Of a DNA stretch of 36,071 bases, positions 1 to 7,951 are shown one piece after another. A program made the translations under genes and the position numbers. Origin of the DNA: CAZCPB01 sp964500365 (lineage in GTDB: Bacteria; Planctomycetota; Phycisphaerae; Phycisphaerales; UBA1924); NCBI GenBank assembly GCA_964500365.1, contig CAZCPB010000008.1, forward strand, positions 1 through 36,071. The letters run 5' to 3'. The notes beneath the pieces were generated by a model. It was given only the letters and a program-made list of their open reading frames with translations. It was not told the origin of the DNA and did no database searches. Every line of letters begins with the position of its first letter. Within the stretch, counting starts at the first letter, position 1.

Positions 1-2767
1 ACGGTGCCGCGGCGAGCCACACGCTCGACGGGCGCGCGCCGAACTCACCGACGAGATCGATCGTCCCTTCGAGCACGCCGCCGTTGGCGCCCGTCGGCGC
101 CTTCACCGCCCCCGAGGCGTCGGACCATCCCTCGTAGTCGTTGGAGTTCTCGTCGGCGAGGAACGCACTCCAGTCGGCCACCTGCCCGGCCTTCGCCCAG
201 GGCGCGGCGCGGAGCGCGCCCGGCGGGCTTGCCACGAAGATGAAGTGGTCGTTCCCTTCCCCGGCGTCGTTGCACGCAATGTACAGCACGTCTCCCTTGA
301 GCCCGGCCCACAGGTTCATGCCGTTGTTGCTCGCGACCAGCGTCGATTCTGCATCGCGCACGCCGTCCATCGTCCACTGGTCGCTTGTGCCGCCGGTGAC
401 GGAGAAATGCCAGTCCTGCCCCGAGTTGTTGTCCCACGTCGAGCCGCCGTCGTTGAAGACCATGTCGATCTGGGTGGCGCTGCTCTGGACGGGGACTGTA
501 ATGGTCCACTTGCCGCTGACCAGCGTCATCGCCGGGTCGGGGCTGATCACCGGGCTCCAGTTGTTGAAGCCGTAGTGCAGCTTCACTGTGCCCGCCCCGG
601 CCAGGGAGCGGCCCGCGGGGTCGTACGTGATCGTCACGCTCTGGCCCGCCACGGGAGGCACGGGATCGACGGTGACCACGTCCCCACCGCCGCCCGTGGA
701 ACCCGAGCCGTCGCCCACGTAGACGTGCTGGATCGGCGACCTGGTCGTGAACCCCTTCGCGTCGGTCGCCTCGATGTAGAAATCGACCAGCGTCGAGCGG
801 ATCCCCGTGAGCTGGGCGTGGTACTGGTCGGCGATGTACTGGGGCATCTCGAAGAAGTCGATGGTCGGGTCGTTGAGCACGTTCCCGGCCGGGAAGGTGC
901 GATTCGTCATCGTGACCGACTGCCACGCGCCGACCTCACTCCCGCCCGCGTAGGTCTCGTTGTGCACGCTCGACGTCGCGTTCACGCCGTCGTTGTCGAG
1001 GCGGTACTTGAGGGTGACCGCGCCGGCGGGGATGCCCGACGTGTCGTACGCGAACGTCCAGACCCAGAAGTCGCCGTTGTTCACGACCTGCTGGTACCCG
1101 TGGGCCGGGCCGAAGTTGGTCGAGCCCGGGTTCCACGGCCAGCGCTGCGGGACCCACACCGTCGGCGGCGTCGCGTCGAGCGCGCCCGTGCCGATGGCGA
1201 CGTTGGCGTGCTGCACCGCCTCGTTGCACGCGATCGTCGGCTTCACCTCCATGTCGAGCGAGGTGCCGTAGTACATGTACCCCGAGTTGAGCGACGCCAG
1301 GAAGTAGTGCCACGCCAGCTCGGCCCGCGTCGAGGCGCCGCCGGGGTAGAGCACGCGCGAGAGCACAACGGGCGAGCCCTGGGCCGTCGAGACCTGCTCG
1401 GCCGTGTCCACGCGGTTCTGCGCGGCGGTGATCACGGCCCAGTTGCGAATGTCCTCCGCCCAGCCGCCGGCGATATCGACCTGGCCCGATGAGTTCACGG
1501 GCGGCCAGTTCCAGTTCAGGAACTGCGGCGCGCCGAAGTCGCCGTCGGCGTTGACCCACGCGCCGTCCTCGACGTGCACGATGTCGTTCGCCGGCACGGG
1601 GTGATCCGCGAGATACTGCTCGACGGTGCTCGCCACGTACCCCGCGCCCTGCGCCTGCGACACCAGGTTCGGCGTCGACTCCATGTAGTACGTAAACCCG
1701 CCGCCCCAGTTGTTGTCCCCGTCGTGCGCGAGGACCACGAGCATCGGGCGGCTCGGGTTGTTGAGCGTCTGGAGCGTGTTGAACGCCGAGAGCCCGATCG
1801 GGGCGTAGCCGTCCTGCCACCCGAGGCTCTGCGAGCACGGCACCACGATGACGCTCGACGCCGCGCCGGTGTCCGGATTGATGTACTGCGCGTAGTGGGG
1901 GGTGAACGCGAAGGGGTACGCCTCGGCCGGGCCGCAGCCGCGCGAGATCGACTGGCGGAAGTAGTTCCCCTGGGCCGGGTTGGTCTGGTCGGCCTTGTTC
2001 GGCGGGTCGCAGTTCACGCCCCCCGAGCCGTACACCACCGGGAAATCGGCGCAGGCGCGGCTGAGTTTCTCGCCGCTCACGAAGCACCACGCCACGCCCT
2101 CGCCCGCCAGCACCGGGATCAGCCGCTCGCTGAAGGCCATCTCCGAGGGGAAGAACCCGCGAGACATGGCGGGCGCGCCGCCCCAGGCGTCGGCGTACAC
2201 GGTCTTGTAAAGCTGGATGCTCTTGCGGACCGTGCTGGCATCGCACAGGGGCAGCAGCGGGTGATGGAACGCAAAGAGCACGATGTCGAGGCGCGGCTTG
2301 GCGTCGGGCGCGGTTGTCCATCCGCGGGCCTCTCGGTACCCGCCGTACCACGAGGGCGAGTACCCGAGCTGGTTTGCCGCGCCGAGGCTCATGAGGTTCT
2401 CGATGAGCCCGCCCGAATACGACGCCTGCGCGCCGGCCTCGGGCGCCCAGCGGATGGCGTTGATCGAGTCGCGGACGCGGTGCTGGTACGCCGCGACGCG
2501 GTCGGCGTTTGAAAAGATGTCGCGGAGGTTGTTGGCGGGGTGCTGTGCGCCGACATCGGTGCGCTGGATCGACTGCCACGCCCGCTCGGAGCGGTCGCCC
2601 GCCACCGTCTGCTGGTCGGGCCAGTAGATCGGCTGCTCCATGTGCCAGAGGTACGTGAAGTGGAGCTTCTCGTTCTGCGCCCGCGCCGAAGGCGCCGCGG
2701 CACACGCCAGCGTCAGCGCGATCGCCGGTCCGAGGTGCGCGTGCGAGCGAATGAACGGCTTCGTCAT
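1..2767 (-). CDS. Secreted GH57-like glycoside hydrolase with CBM25-like module (3' partial)
   Basis: The frame is open from an ATG at 2767 through the left edge, giving about 922 residues without a stop; the C-terminus lies outside the window. An N-terminal signal peptide ends near ARA-QNEK (about residue 31). The mature protein begins with LHFTYLWHMEQPIYW, which resembles the LHxHQPxY start of GH57 alpha-amylase/branching-type enzymes. FFPSEMAFSERL (Glu at about 209) and AHDGDNNWGGG (Asp 349/351) sit where the GH57 nucleophile and acid/base would be expected. Around residues 700-790, a segment with YGFNNWSP, FNDGGSTWDNNSG and DWHFSV resembles CBM25-type starch-binding modules. A further beta-rich domain follows. 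Likely role: hydrolysis of an alpha-glucan outside the cytoplasm. The family match is by motif only; substrate is inference. No strong Shine-Dalgarno precedes the ATG. Confidence 0.72.
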   Translation of the reverse strand, partial: MTKPFIRSHAHLGPAIALTLACAAAPSARAQNEKLHFTYLWHMEQPIYWPDQQTVAGDRSERAWQSIQRTDVGAQHPANNLRDIFSNADRVAAYQHRVRDSINAIRWAPEAGAQASYSGGLIENLMSLGAANQLGYSPSWYGGYREARGWTTAPDAKPRLDIVLFAFHHPLLPLCDASTVRKSIQLYKTVYADAWGGAPAMSRGFFPSEMAFSERLIPVLAGEGVAWCFVSGEKLSRACADFPVVYGSGGVNCDPPNKADQTNPAQGNYFRQSISRGCGPAEAYPFAFTPHYAQYINPDTGAASSVIVVPCSQSLGWQDGYAPIGLSAFNTLQTLNNPSRPMLVVLAHDGDNNWGGGFTYYMESTPNLVSQAQGAGYVASTVEQYLADHPVPANDIVHVEDGAWVNADGDFGAPQFLNWNWPPVNSSGQVDIAGGWAEDIRNWAVITAAQNRVDTAEQVSTAQGSPVVLSRVLYPGGASTRAELAWHYFLASLNSGYMYYGTSLDMEVKPTIACNEAVQHANVAIGTGALDATPPTVWVPQRWPWNPGSTNFGPAHGYQQVVNNGDFWVWTFAYDTSGIPAGAVTLKYRLDNDGVNATSSVHNETYAGGSEVGAWQSVTMTNRTFPAGNVLNDPTIDFFEMPQYIADQYHAQLTGIRSTLVDFYIEATDAKGFTTRSPIQHVYVGDGSGSTGGGGDVVTVDPVPPVAGQSVTITYDPAGRSLAGAGTVKLHYGFNNWSPVISPDPAMTLVSGKWTITVPVQSSATQIDMVFNDGGSTWDNNSGQDWHFSVTGGTSDQWTMDGVRDAESTLVASNNGMNLWAGLKGDVLYIACNDAGEGNDHFIFVASPPGALRAAPWAKAGQVADWSAFLADENSNDYEGWSDASGAVKAPTGANGGVLEGTIDLVGEFGARPSSVWLAAAP

Positions 2768-3093
2768 CGTCCCAGTATCACGGATGGTGTGGACGCGGGC
2801 AAGATACGTGATTGAGAGAGGGCCAGCGCCGCCGTCGAGGTGGAGCCCGCAGTGCGGAACAAAAACGAAAACACCAGCCGCCTTCTCTCTCTCCTAAGGG
2901 AGCGGGGCTGGTGCTTTCGACCCGTCATCAAGCCGCGGGCGCGGCGTGTCGGGATCGGGCGGAAACAGTGAAGTTGGAACGTAGCAAATGGCCACCGCGC
3001 GGGGCAAGCCTTTCTGCGCAAGGATCGCGCGAAGCCTACGAGAATTGAGGCGTTTACCTAGAACTGAGGCCGTGGACGCAGTTTTTATCGGTC
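2768..3093. other. Intergenic stretch between two minus-strand genes
   Basis: This is 326 bases without a convincing gene. The short frames that cross it are Arg/Pro-rich and disagree with codon use around them. It contains the terminator hairpin at 2858-2914. It must also hold the promoter of the downstream hydrolase gene, but I see no clear -35/-10 pair. Confidence 0.6.
2858..2914 (-). terminator. Rho-independent terminator of the glycosyltransferase gene
   Basis: On the minus strand an 8-bp stem (CACCAGCC at 2872-2879 pairing with GGCTGGTG at 2906-2913) encloses a smaller CTCC/GGAG stem at 2891-2902. It is followed on the minus strand by a T-rich run, TGTTTTCGTTTTTG (about 2871 down to 2858). 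It lies about 180 bases past the stop of the 548-residue glycosyltransferase gene. This is the clearest intrinsic terminator in the window. Confidence 0.65.
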
Positions 3094-4740
3094 TTACTGA
3101 TTCGGCGGGACGCTGGTTATTGCCCGTTCCAGAACGACAAACGTGTATTTGTAAACGCTCCCGGCGAAGACCTGGCGCCCCGCACCGGTAACGCCCCGAA
3201 CCCCGGGCCGAGCCAGCTCGTTGCCCGCGGCGTCGGTCCGGGCCGCAATGAGCGTGCCTGCTTCGGTCGGCGGAATAAACGATTCCAGATCGACCCACCG
3301 CACGCGGACCGTCTTGCCGCGTGCGGCTGCCTCGACCCGGGCGTAGTGAAGGACCTCGGGGCGCGCTTCGACGAGCCAGTCGGCGTACACGGTGCAGCCG
3401 TCGGGGAGTGCCGCGCCGAGTTCAAGCCCGATCTGCTTGCCGCTGATCTCCGCGCGCCGCGGCTCCATGAACACGAAGATGTAGATGGGGATGAGCACGA
3501 GCGCGACGGCGGGCCACGCCCAAAGCCGCCCGAGCGTGCACCACGTTGCCAGCCGTCGCCGCCAGCCGTCGAAGAGGCCGAGCCGGCCGACCCACGCCCA
3601 TCCGGCCAGCGGCGCCAGCGGGGAGAGCGCGGGCAGCGCGTAGCGCGGGTTGCCGACGCCCGAGAGCATCAGGCACGCGACCGCGAGCAGGTACGCGAGC
3701 GCGAGCGCGCGGGCGGTCTCTGCCGTGCCGGGCGGGCTGCCGACGCTCGCGGCACGGGCCTCATCGCGCACCTCGCCCTGCGGCCAGAACGCCAGCGCGA
3801 CGGCGCCGGTGACCGGCAGGCCCTGCACGAGCGCGGCCGGGAGCAGGTTGAGGATCTTCGGCAGGCGGGCCAGCGACGGGGCGAACTCGCTGGGGTCCTG
3901 GAGCACGGGGACCAGCGCGGAGGCTTCGAGGCGCGCGCGGATCGCGGCGAAGGCGCCGACGAGTACCGCCCCCGCGAGGATCACGGCTCCGGCCAGCGCC
4001 GGCCGGAGAACGACGCGCGCCGACCGCGTCGCGATCATGACCGCCACGAGCACCGGCAGCACAACCGGGGCGCCCGCGGGCCCCTTCAGCAGCCCCGCGC
4101 CGGCCAGCGCCGCACTCAGCACGAGGGCGCGGAGCGGCGCGGGCCCGCGCGGGCGGGCCGCAAGGTCCACGATGGTCAGCACCGCGATCTGGCAGGCCAG
4201 GACGTGGAGCGACTCGATCTCGGCGCTGCGCGCAAAGACGAACCACACCGGCATGAGCGCCTGCGCGAGCCCCGCGGTGAGCCCCGCGCGGGGGCCGAAC
4301 CAGCGGCGGGCGAAGACGAGCGCGACGACCGCCGAGAGCGTCGCGGCGGCGGCGGAGACCGCCCGTGCCGCGAACTCGGTGCGGCCGAACACCGACGAAG
4401 AGGCCGCGATCGCCCACATCATGCCCGGCGGCTTGCGGAGGTAGGCGCGGTCGAACATGGTGGGGAGCCACCGATCGCCCGAGTCGAGCATCTCCCACGC
4501 CGGGATCGCGCGGTGGCCCTCGGTCGCGACGAGGCCCGCGCGCCCGAGGCCGAGCCAGTAGATGGGGATGCACGCGGCGAGAACGAGCGCGACCGAGAGC
4601 CAGAGCCGGTCGGGGCGCGGCAGTGGCGCCGCTGGATCTGGCGCGGGGTGGGTGGCCGGGGGGGTCAAGGCCGTGCTTTGTAGCAGGGGCGGGGGGCGTT
4701 CGGGGGCGGCGGCCGTCCGTTTTCTTGTATTGACAATCAT
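3094..4740 (-). CDS. Glycosyltransferase family 39 / ArnT-like membrane protein
   Basis: A 548-residue polytopic membrane protein. After a Pro-rich, probably cytoplasmic N-terminus (1-45), a first membrane segment at about 46-63 is followed by ATEGHRAIPAWEMLDSGDRW and KPPGMMW (103-109). These match the first periplasmic loop of ArnT/PMT-type transferases: acidic residue, GxW..P, then KPPxxxW. Many Leu/Ala/Val membrane spans follow and a soluble tail ends the protein. Such enzymes move a sugar from a polyprenyl-phosphate donor to lipid or protein; the acceptor here is unknown. The ATG at 4740 lies inside the promoter of the divergent marR gene, so the true start may be further in, for example TTG at 4668. 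An intrinsic terminator follows at 2858-2914. Confidence 0.8.
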   Translation of the reverse strand: MIVNTRKRTAAAPERPPPLLQSTALTPPATHPAPDPAAPLPRPDRLWLSVALVLAACIPIYWLGLGRAGLVATEGHRAIPAWEMLDSGDRWLPTMFDRAYLRKPPGMMWAIAASSSVFGRTEFAARAVSAAAATLSAVVALVFARRWFGPRAGLTAGLAQALMPVWFVFARSAEIESLHVLACQIAVLTIVDLAARPRGPAPLRALVLSAALAGAGLLKGPAGAPVVLPVLVAVMIATRSARVVLRPALAGAVILAGAVLVGAFAAIRARLEASALVPVLQDPSEFAPSLARLPKILNLLPAALVQGLPVTGAVALAFWPQGEVRDEARAASVGSPPGTAETARALALAYLLAVACLMLSGVGNPRYALPALSPLAPLAGWAWVGRLGLFDGWRRRLATWCTLGRLWAWPAVALVLIPIYIFVFMEPRRAEISGKQIGLELGAALPDGCTVYADWLVEARPEVLHYARVEAAARGKTVRVRWVDLESFIPPTEAGTLIAARTDAAGNELARPGVRGVTGAGRQVFAGSVYKYTFVVLERAITSVPPNQ

Positions 4741-4758
4741 TGTTGCAACGACTATTCT
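4730..4758 (+). promoter_or_regulatory. Sigma70-type promoter with MarR-like operator
   Basis: A perfect -35 box TTGACA (4730-4735), a 17-base spacer and TATTCT (4753-4758) form the best consensus-like promoter in the window. The spacer contains the perfect palindrome GTTGCAAC (4742-4749), the core of a longer imperfect inverted repeat at 4737-4754 (6 of 9 positions matched per half). A MarR-family dimer binding there would block polymerase, so autoregulation is likely. Transcription would start within a few bases of the marR ATG at 4767. Confidence 0.65.
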
Positions 4759-4766
4759 GCACGGCG

Positions 4767-5255
4767 ATGGGAAAGTCGCCGTCCAGCCTGGCCCGCGAGA
4801 TCGGCAAGAAGAAACCGTTCGACAGCGCCGAGCAGGAGGCCCACCTGAGCATCCAGCGGACCGCCGCGGTGCTGGGGGCGCCCTTCGCGGAGTTGTTCAG
4901 GAGTCACGGCCTGACCTCGCCCACGTACAACGTCCTGAGGATCCTGCGCGGCGCGGCGACAACCGGGCCGGGCCGGAGGTCCTGCCACGAGATCGGTGAG
5001 CAGTTGATCGCGCAGGGCCCGGACGTGACGCGCCTGGTGGACCGCCTCGAGGCCCAGGGCCTTGCGGAGCGCTGCCGCTGCGAGGAGGACCGGCGGGTGG
5101 TCTATGTCCAGATCACGCGAAAAGGGCTCGACGTGCTCGCCAGGCTCGACGAACCGACGATGCGCCTGCATCGCGAGCAGCTCGGGCACATGAGCAAGGG
5201 CGACCTGGCGGCGCTGATCCGGCTGCTGGCGGTGGGGCGAAAGGGAATAGCGTAA
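4767..5255 (+). CDS. MarR-family transcriptional regulator
   Basis: A 162-residue winged-helix repressor. The core reads SPTYNVLRILRGA, then a recognition-helix region CHEIGEQLIAQGPDVTRLVDRL, and a wing with CEEDRRVVYVQITRKG, which is the standard MarR layout. It probably acts as a dimer that releases DNA on binding a phenolic, oxidant or similar ligand; the ligand cannot be told. I chose the ATG at 4767 rather than the in-frame TTG at 4740, because the TTG would lie upstream of the -10 box. With the -10 ending at 4758 the message would have almost no leader. The gene sits upstream of yceI, a pairing I have seen often for MarR regulators of YceI proteins. Regulation through the spacer palindrome is likely. 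Confidence 0.9.
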   Translation: MGKSPSSLAREIGKKKPFDSAEQEAHLSIQRTAAVLGAPFAELFRSHGLTSPTYNVLRILRGAATTGPGRRSCHEIGEQLIAQGPDVTRLVDRLEAQGLAERCRCEEDRRVVYVQITRKGLDVLARLDEPTMRLHREQLGHMSKGDLAALIRLLAVGRKGIA

Positions 5256-5263
5256 CTCTCTCC

Positions 5264-5323
5264 GGGCCCGGCGCGGCGAAGGCCGCGGGGGCCCATTGAT
5301 CGGCGGCCCGGCGCGTGCCGGGC
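5264..5323 (+). other. Two GC-rich hairpins between marR and yceI
   Basis: An imperfect inverted repeat (arms 5264-5277 and 5282-5294) is followed by a perfect 7-bp stem with a four-base loop (GCCCGGC 5306-5312, GCCGGGC 5317-5323). There is no T-run, so they are not classic terminators. They could attenuate or stabilise message between the two genes. Confidence 0.4.
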
Positions 5324-5359
5324 GCGGAACCTGGTGAGCACGGATTGGAGTGAACGGCC

Positions 5360-5998
5360 ATGAAGTTTGGAAAGATTCGCGCGGCGTCGGCAATGGGCGT
5401 GGTCATCGCGGCGGGGGCGATCGGAGCGGCGGGGCTGATGGGCGGCGCCGGCGTCCGCGAGGCGGCGCCGGGCGCGGCGGTCAACGCCTTCACCGTCGAT
5501 GCCGTCCACTCGAGCGTCGTCTTCCGGGTCAAGCACATGAACGCGGCGTACTTCTACGGCGCGTTCAAGGAGGTCGAGGGCTCGTTCCTGCTCGACCCGG
5601 CCAACCCGTCGGCGAGCTCGATCTCGGTGACCGTCGCCGCCGATTCCATCGACACGCGGAACGAGGGACGCGACAAGCACCTCAAGAGCCAGGACTTCTT
5701 CTCCGCGGCCGAGCACCCGAAGATCACCTTCACGGGCAAGTCCTTCGAGAAGACCGGCGAAGAGAACGGCGAGACGGCCTTCAAGGTGACGGGCGACCTC
5801 ACGATGCTCGGGAAGACCCGCGAAATCGTCGCCACCGTTCGCCACACCGGCCAGGGCCAGGGTCGCGGCGGCAAGGAAGTCGGCGGCATGGAGACCAAGG
5901 TGACGATCAAGCGGTCGGACTTCGGCATGGACTACATGGTCGGGAAGGGCCTCGGCGACGAAGTGACCTTCATCGCGTCGCTCGAAGGCGGCCGCTAA
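5360..5998 (+). CDS. YceI-family periplasmic lipid-binding-fold protein
   Basis: 212 residues. An N-terminal hydrophobic export segment (about 11-30, Ala/Gly-rich, without a sharp AxA site) precedes a YceI domain. The domain opens with FTVDAVHSSVVFRVKHM at about 44 and continues with GSFLLDPANPSASSISVTV, DKHLKSQDFFSAAEHPKITF and ITFTGKSF. It ends with a strand region around KRSDFGMDY. YceI proteins form a lipocalin-like barrel that binds isoprenoid lipids; they are often induced by base, osmotic or oxidative stress. TGGAG at 5346-5350 lies nine bases before the ATG. It follows marR by 104 bases on the same strand and is the most likely MarR target. A hairpin lies just downstream. Confidence 0.92.
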   Translation: MKFGKIRAASAMGVVIAAGAIGAAGLMGGAGVREAAPGAAVNAFTVDAVHSSVVFRVKHMNAAYFYGAFKEVEGSFLLDPANPSASSISVTVAADSIDTRNEGRDKHLKSQDFFSAAEHPKITFTGKSFEKTGEENGETAFKVTGDLTMLGKTREIVATVRHTGQGQGRGGKEVGGMETKVTIKRSDFGMDYMVGKGLGDEVTFIASLEGGR

Positions 5999-6035
5999 GC
6001 GGCGCGGGTCGTTCGAAGAGAACGAAGAGGGGGGC

Positions 6036-6060
6036 CCGGCGCGGAACGGGTTCGCGCCGG
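6036..6060 (+). other. GC hairpin downstream of yceI
   Basis: CCGGCGCG (6036-6043) and CGCGCCGG (6053-6060) form a perfect 8-bp stem around a nine-base loop, 38 bases after the yceI stop. There is no U-tract. It may be a weak or rho-assisted terminator, or mRNA 3'-end protection. Confidence 0.4.
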
Positions 6061-6112
6061 CCCCCGCGCGGCGGCGCGCGCAGAAGACATGGGTCGCGCT
6101 TCGAGGTGAACG

Positions 6113-7003
6113 ATGGACCCCGCACTTGCGAAACAGGTGGCTCTCGGCGCCGCGCCCCCGCTGGGTGCGATGTTCCTCACCACGGCCGCGCTGTGGCGGC
6201 TCGGCCGCCGCTCGAGCGCGGAGGAGCGAGGCTGGAGACTCGCGGCGCTGCCCTGCCTCATGAGCGCCGTTTACATCGGCACGCACCTGCTCGCGCTCGG
6301 CGTTCCCGATTGGCCCGTGCGGCGCGCGCTGCACACGCTCGTCTTTGCCGCGTTGATCGCCGGCGCCGCCGGTGTGATCCTCGCGCTGCGCCGATGGCCG
6401 GCGGCGGTCGTCGTGGCGATCGGGGCCCTCGCGGCGGGGCTCGCGGCGCTGCTCGGCGTGCGCGGCGCGATGTCATCGTGGGACCCAGGTCAGACGGCGC
6501 TGCGGCTGGGCGCCGTGACGGCCGCGGGCGGGCTGAACGTGCTTGCCGCGGAGCGGATCGTCCGCGATCTCGCCGGGCGTGCCGGCCCCGTCGCCGTGTT
6601 GCTCGCCGTCGGCGGCGCCGCGCAGGTGCTGGCGACGGGCTTCTTCAGCCTGACGCTCGGGCAGGCGGCGGGGATCGGCGCGGCCACGCTGACCGGGGCG
6701 ATCGCGGCATCATTCATCGCACCGGGGCGCGCGGCGTGGAGCGCGGTCCCGACGGTGCCCGTCGTGATGGCGGTCGTGTGCTTGTTTCAAGGGGCGCTGT
6801 TCGGCGGTTCGGAGCGCCCGTGGGTGCTGTTCGGGCTGTGCGCCGCGGCGCTGCCCCTCGGTGGCGCGGTGCTGATGTTCCTGCCGCGCGCCTGGTCGAG
6901 TGTCCGGCGCGCCGCGTGCGTCATGCTCGGGATCGTGCTGCCGCTGGGCACGGCGGTCGTGCTTGGCCTGCTGGCGTGGCTGAGCGCGAGCCAGGAGTAT
7001 TGA
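6113..7003 (+). CDS. Polytopic membrane protein of unknown function
   Basis: 296 residues, very rich in Ala, Leu, Val and Gly, with about eight or nine predicted membrane spans. Examples are the segments starting near LGAMFLTTAALWRL, VFAALIAGAAGVILAL and VVVAIGALAAGLAALLG, with short charged loops between them. GAGGTG at 6103-6108 is a good ribosome-binding site for this ATG. I do not recognise a family, and no conserved polar motif inside the spans suggests a transporter or enzyme class. It lies between yceI and a pirin gene on the same strand and may share their stress-response context, but that is only positional. Confidence 0.75.
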   Translation: MDPALAKQVALGAAPPLGAMFLTTAALWRLGRRSSAEERGWRLAALPCLMSAVYIGTHLLALGVPDWPVRRALHTLVFAALIAGAAGVILALRRWPAAVVVAIGALAAGLAALLGVRGAMSSWDPGQTALRLGAVTAAGGLNVLAAERIVRDLAGRAGPVAVLLAVGGAAQVLATGFFSLTLGQAAGIGAATLTGAIAASFIAPGRAAWSAVPTVPVVMAVVCLFQGALFGGSERPWVLFGLCAAALPLGGAVLMFLPRAWSSVRRAACVMLGIVLPLGTAVVLGLLAWLSASQEY

Positions 7004-7093
7004 GGCTGGGGTTGGACCGGATCGCGAGGAGCTGAGTTCAGGATGCAGATGCCGGATACACGCGTCGAGCGGGGATCATCAAGGAGCGCCGTC

Positions 7094-7792
7094 ATGCTGA
7101 CCGTTCGCAAGAGTGCAGACCGCGGGCACCTCAACTTCGGGTGGCTCGACACGTACCACACCTTCAGCTTCGGGGAGTACCACGACCCGGCCCACATGGG
7201 GTTCCGCTCGTTGCGCGTGATCAACGACGACCGCGTGGCCCCGGGCATGGGCTTCGACACGCACCCGCACAAGGACATGGAAATCATCACCTACGTGCTC
7301 GAGGGCGAGCTCGCGCACCGGGACTCGCTCGGGAGCGAGGGGACCATCAAGCCGGGCGAGGTGCAGGTCATGACGGCGGGGCGCGGCATACGGCACAGCG
7401 AGTTCAACGCATCAAAGACCAACCAGGTCCACCTGCTTCAGATCTGGATCAAGCCCGGCGCGCCGGGTCTGCCGCCGGCGTACGCGCAGAAGGAGTTCCC
7501 CCGCGAGAAGCGGCTCAACCGGCTCCAGGCGGTCGCGTCTCCGGACGAGCGCGACGGGTCGCTCAAGATCAACCAGGACGCGGTGGTGTACGCGGCAGTG
7601 CTGGAAGAGGGGACGAGCGTGAACCTGGAGCTGAAGCCGGGGCGGCATGCGTGGGTGCAGGTGGGGAGGGGCGAGGTTGAGGTGAACGGAGTGAGATTGG
7701 GGACGGGGGACGGCGTGAGTGTGAGCGACGAGAAGGCGCTGAAGATCGCGGGAAACTCGGACAGCGAACTGCTGGTGTTTGATCTGGCGTGA
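7094..7792 (+). CDS. Pirin family protein (YhhW-type bicupin)
   Basis: 232 residues. The N-terminal cupin carries the full pirin metal site: THPHKDMEI gives His57 and His59, and GIRHSEFN gives His101 and Glu103, at almost exactly the canonical spacing. The substrate-pocket sequence FGEYHDPAHMGFRSLRVINDD is also typical. The C-terminal cupin (about 130-232) is more diverged, as usual. Some bacterial pirins have quercetin 2,3-dioxygenase activity and others modulate metabolic enzymes; the role here is unknown. I chose the ATG at 7094 because AAGGAG at 7081-7086 sits seven bases before it. An in-frame ATG at 7043 would add a poorly conserved tail. It closes the marR-yceI-membrane protein run. 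Confidence 0.93.
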   Translation: MLTVRKSADRGHLNFGWLDTYHTFSFGEYHDPAHMGFRSLRVINDDRVAPGMGFDTHPHKDMEIITYVLEGELAHRDSLGSEGTIKPGEVQVMTAGRGIRHSEFNASKTNQVHLLQIWIKPGAPGLPPAYAQKEFPREKRLNRLQAVASPDERDGSLKINQDAVVYAAVLEEGTSVNLELKPGRHAWVQVGRGEVEVNGVRLGTGDGVSVSDEKALKIAGNSDSELLVFDLA

Positions 7793-7951
7793 AGCGCGGG
7801 GCGTCGAGCTGAGATTCGCTGGCACTCCGGGCCGCGGCGCGAACTGAAGACGCGCTGCGCTTCCGGCAGCGCCCGCGCGCCGTCCGGGCGAGGGCGGGGG
7901 GCTGAATCTCGATCGCGCTACGGTGACGGGCACGAACTGGCGGAGGCGCTC

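Noticed and set aside
936..2705. 589-residue minus-strand reading frame
   Set aside because: Its translation is Arg/Gly/Pro-rich and lies in another frame of the same strand as the hydrolase, which carries a signal peptide, catalytic-site and CBM motifs over the same bases.
3346..4683. 445-residue plus-strand frame opposite the glycosyltransferase
   Set aside because: It is extremely Arg/Glu-rich with no domain and is the shadow expected from high-GC coding sequence.
7711..7730. Possible second partial copy of the lysR palindromic element (GTGAGCGACG)
   Set aside because: Only ten bases match, inside the conserved pirin gene; chance in high-GC DNA.
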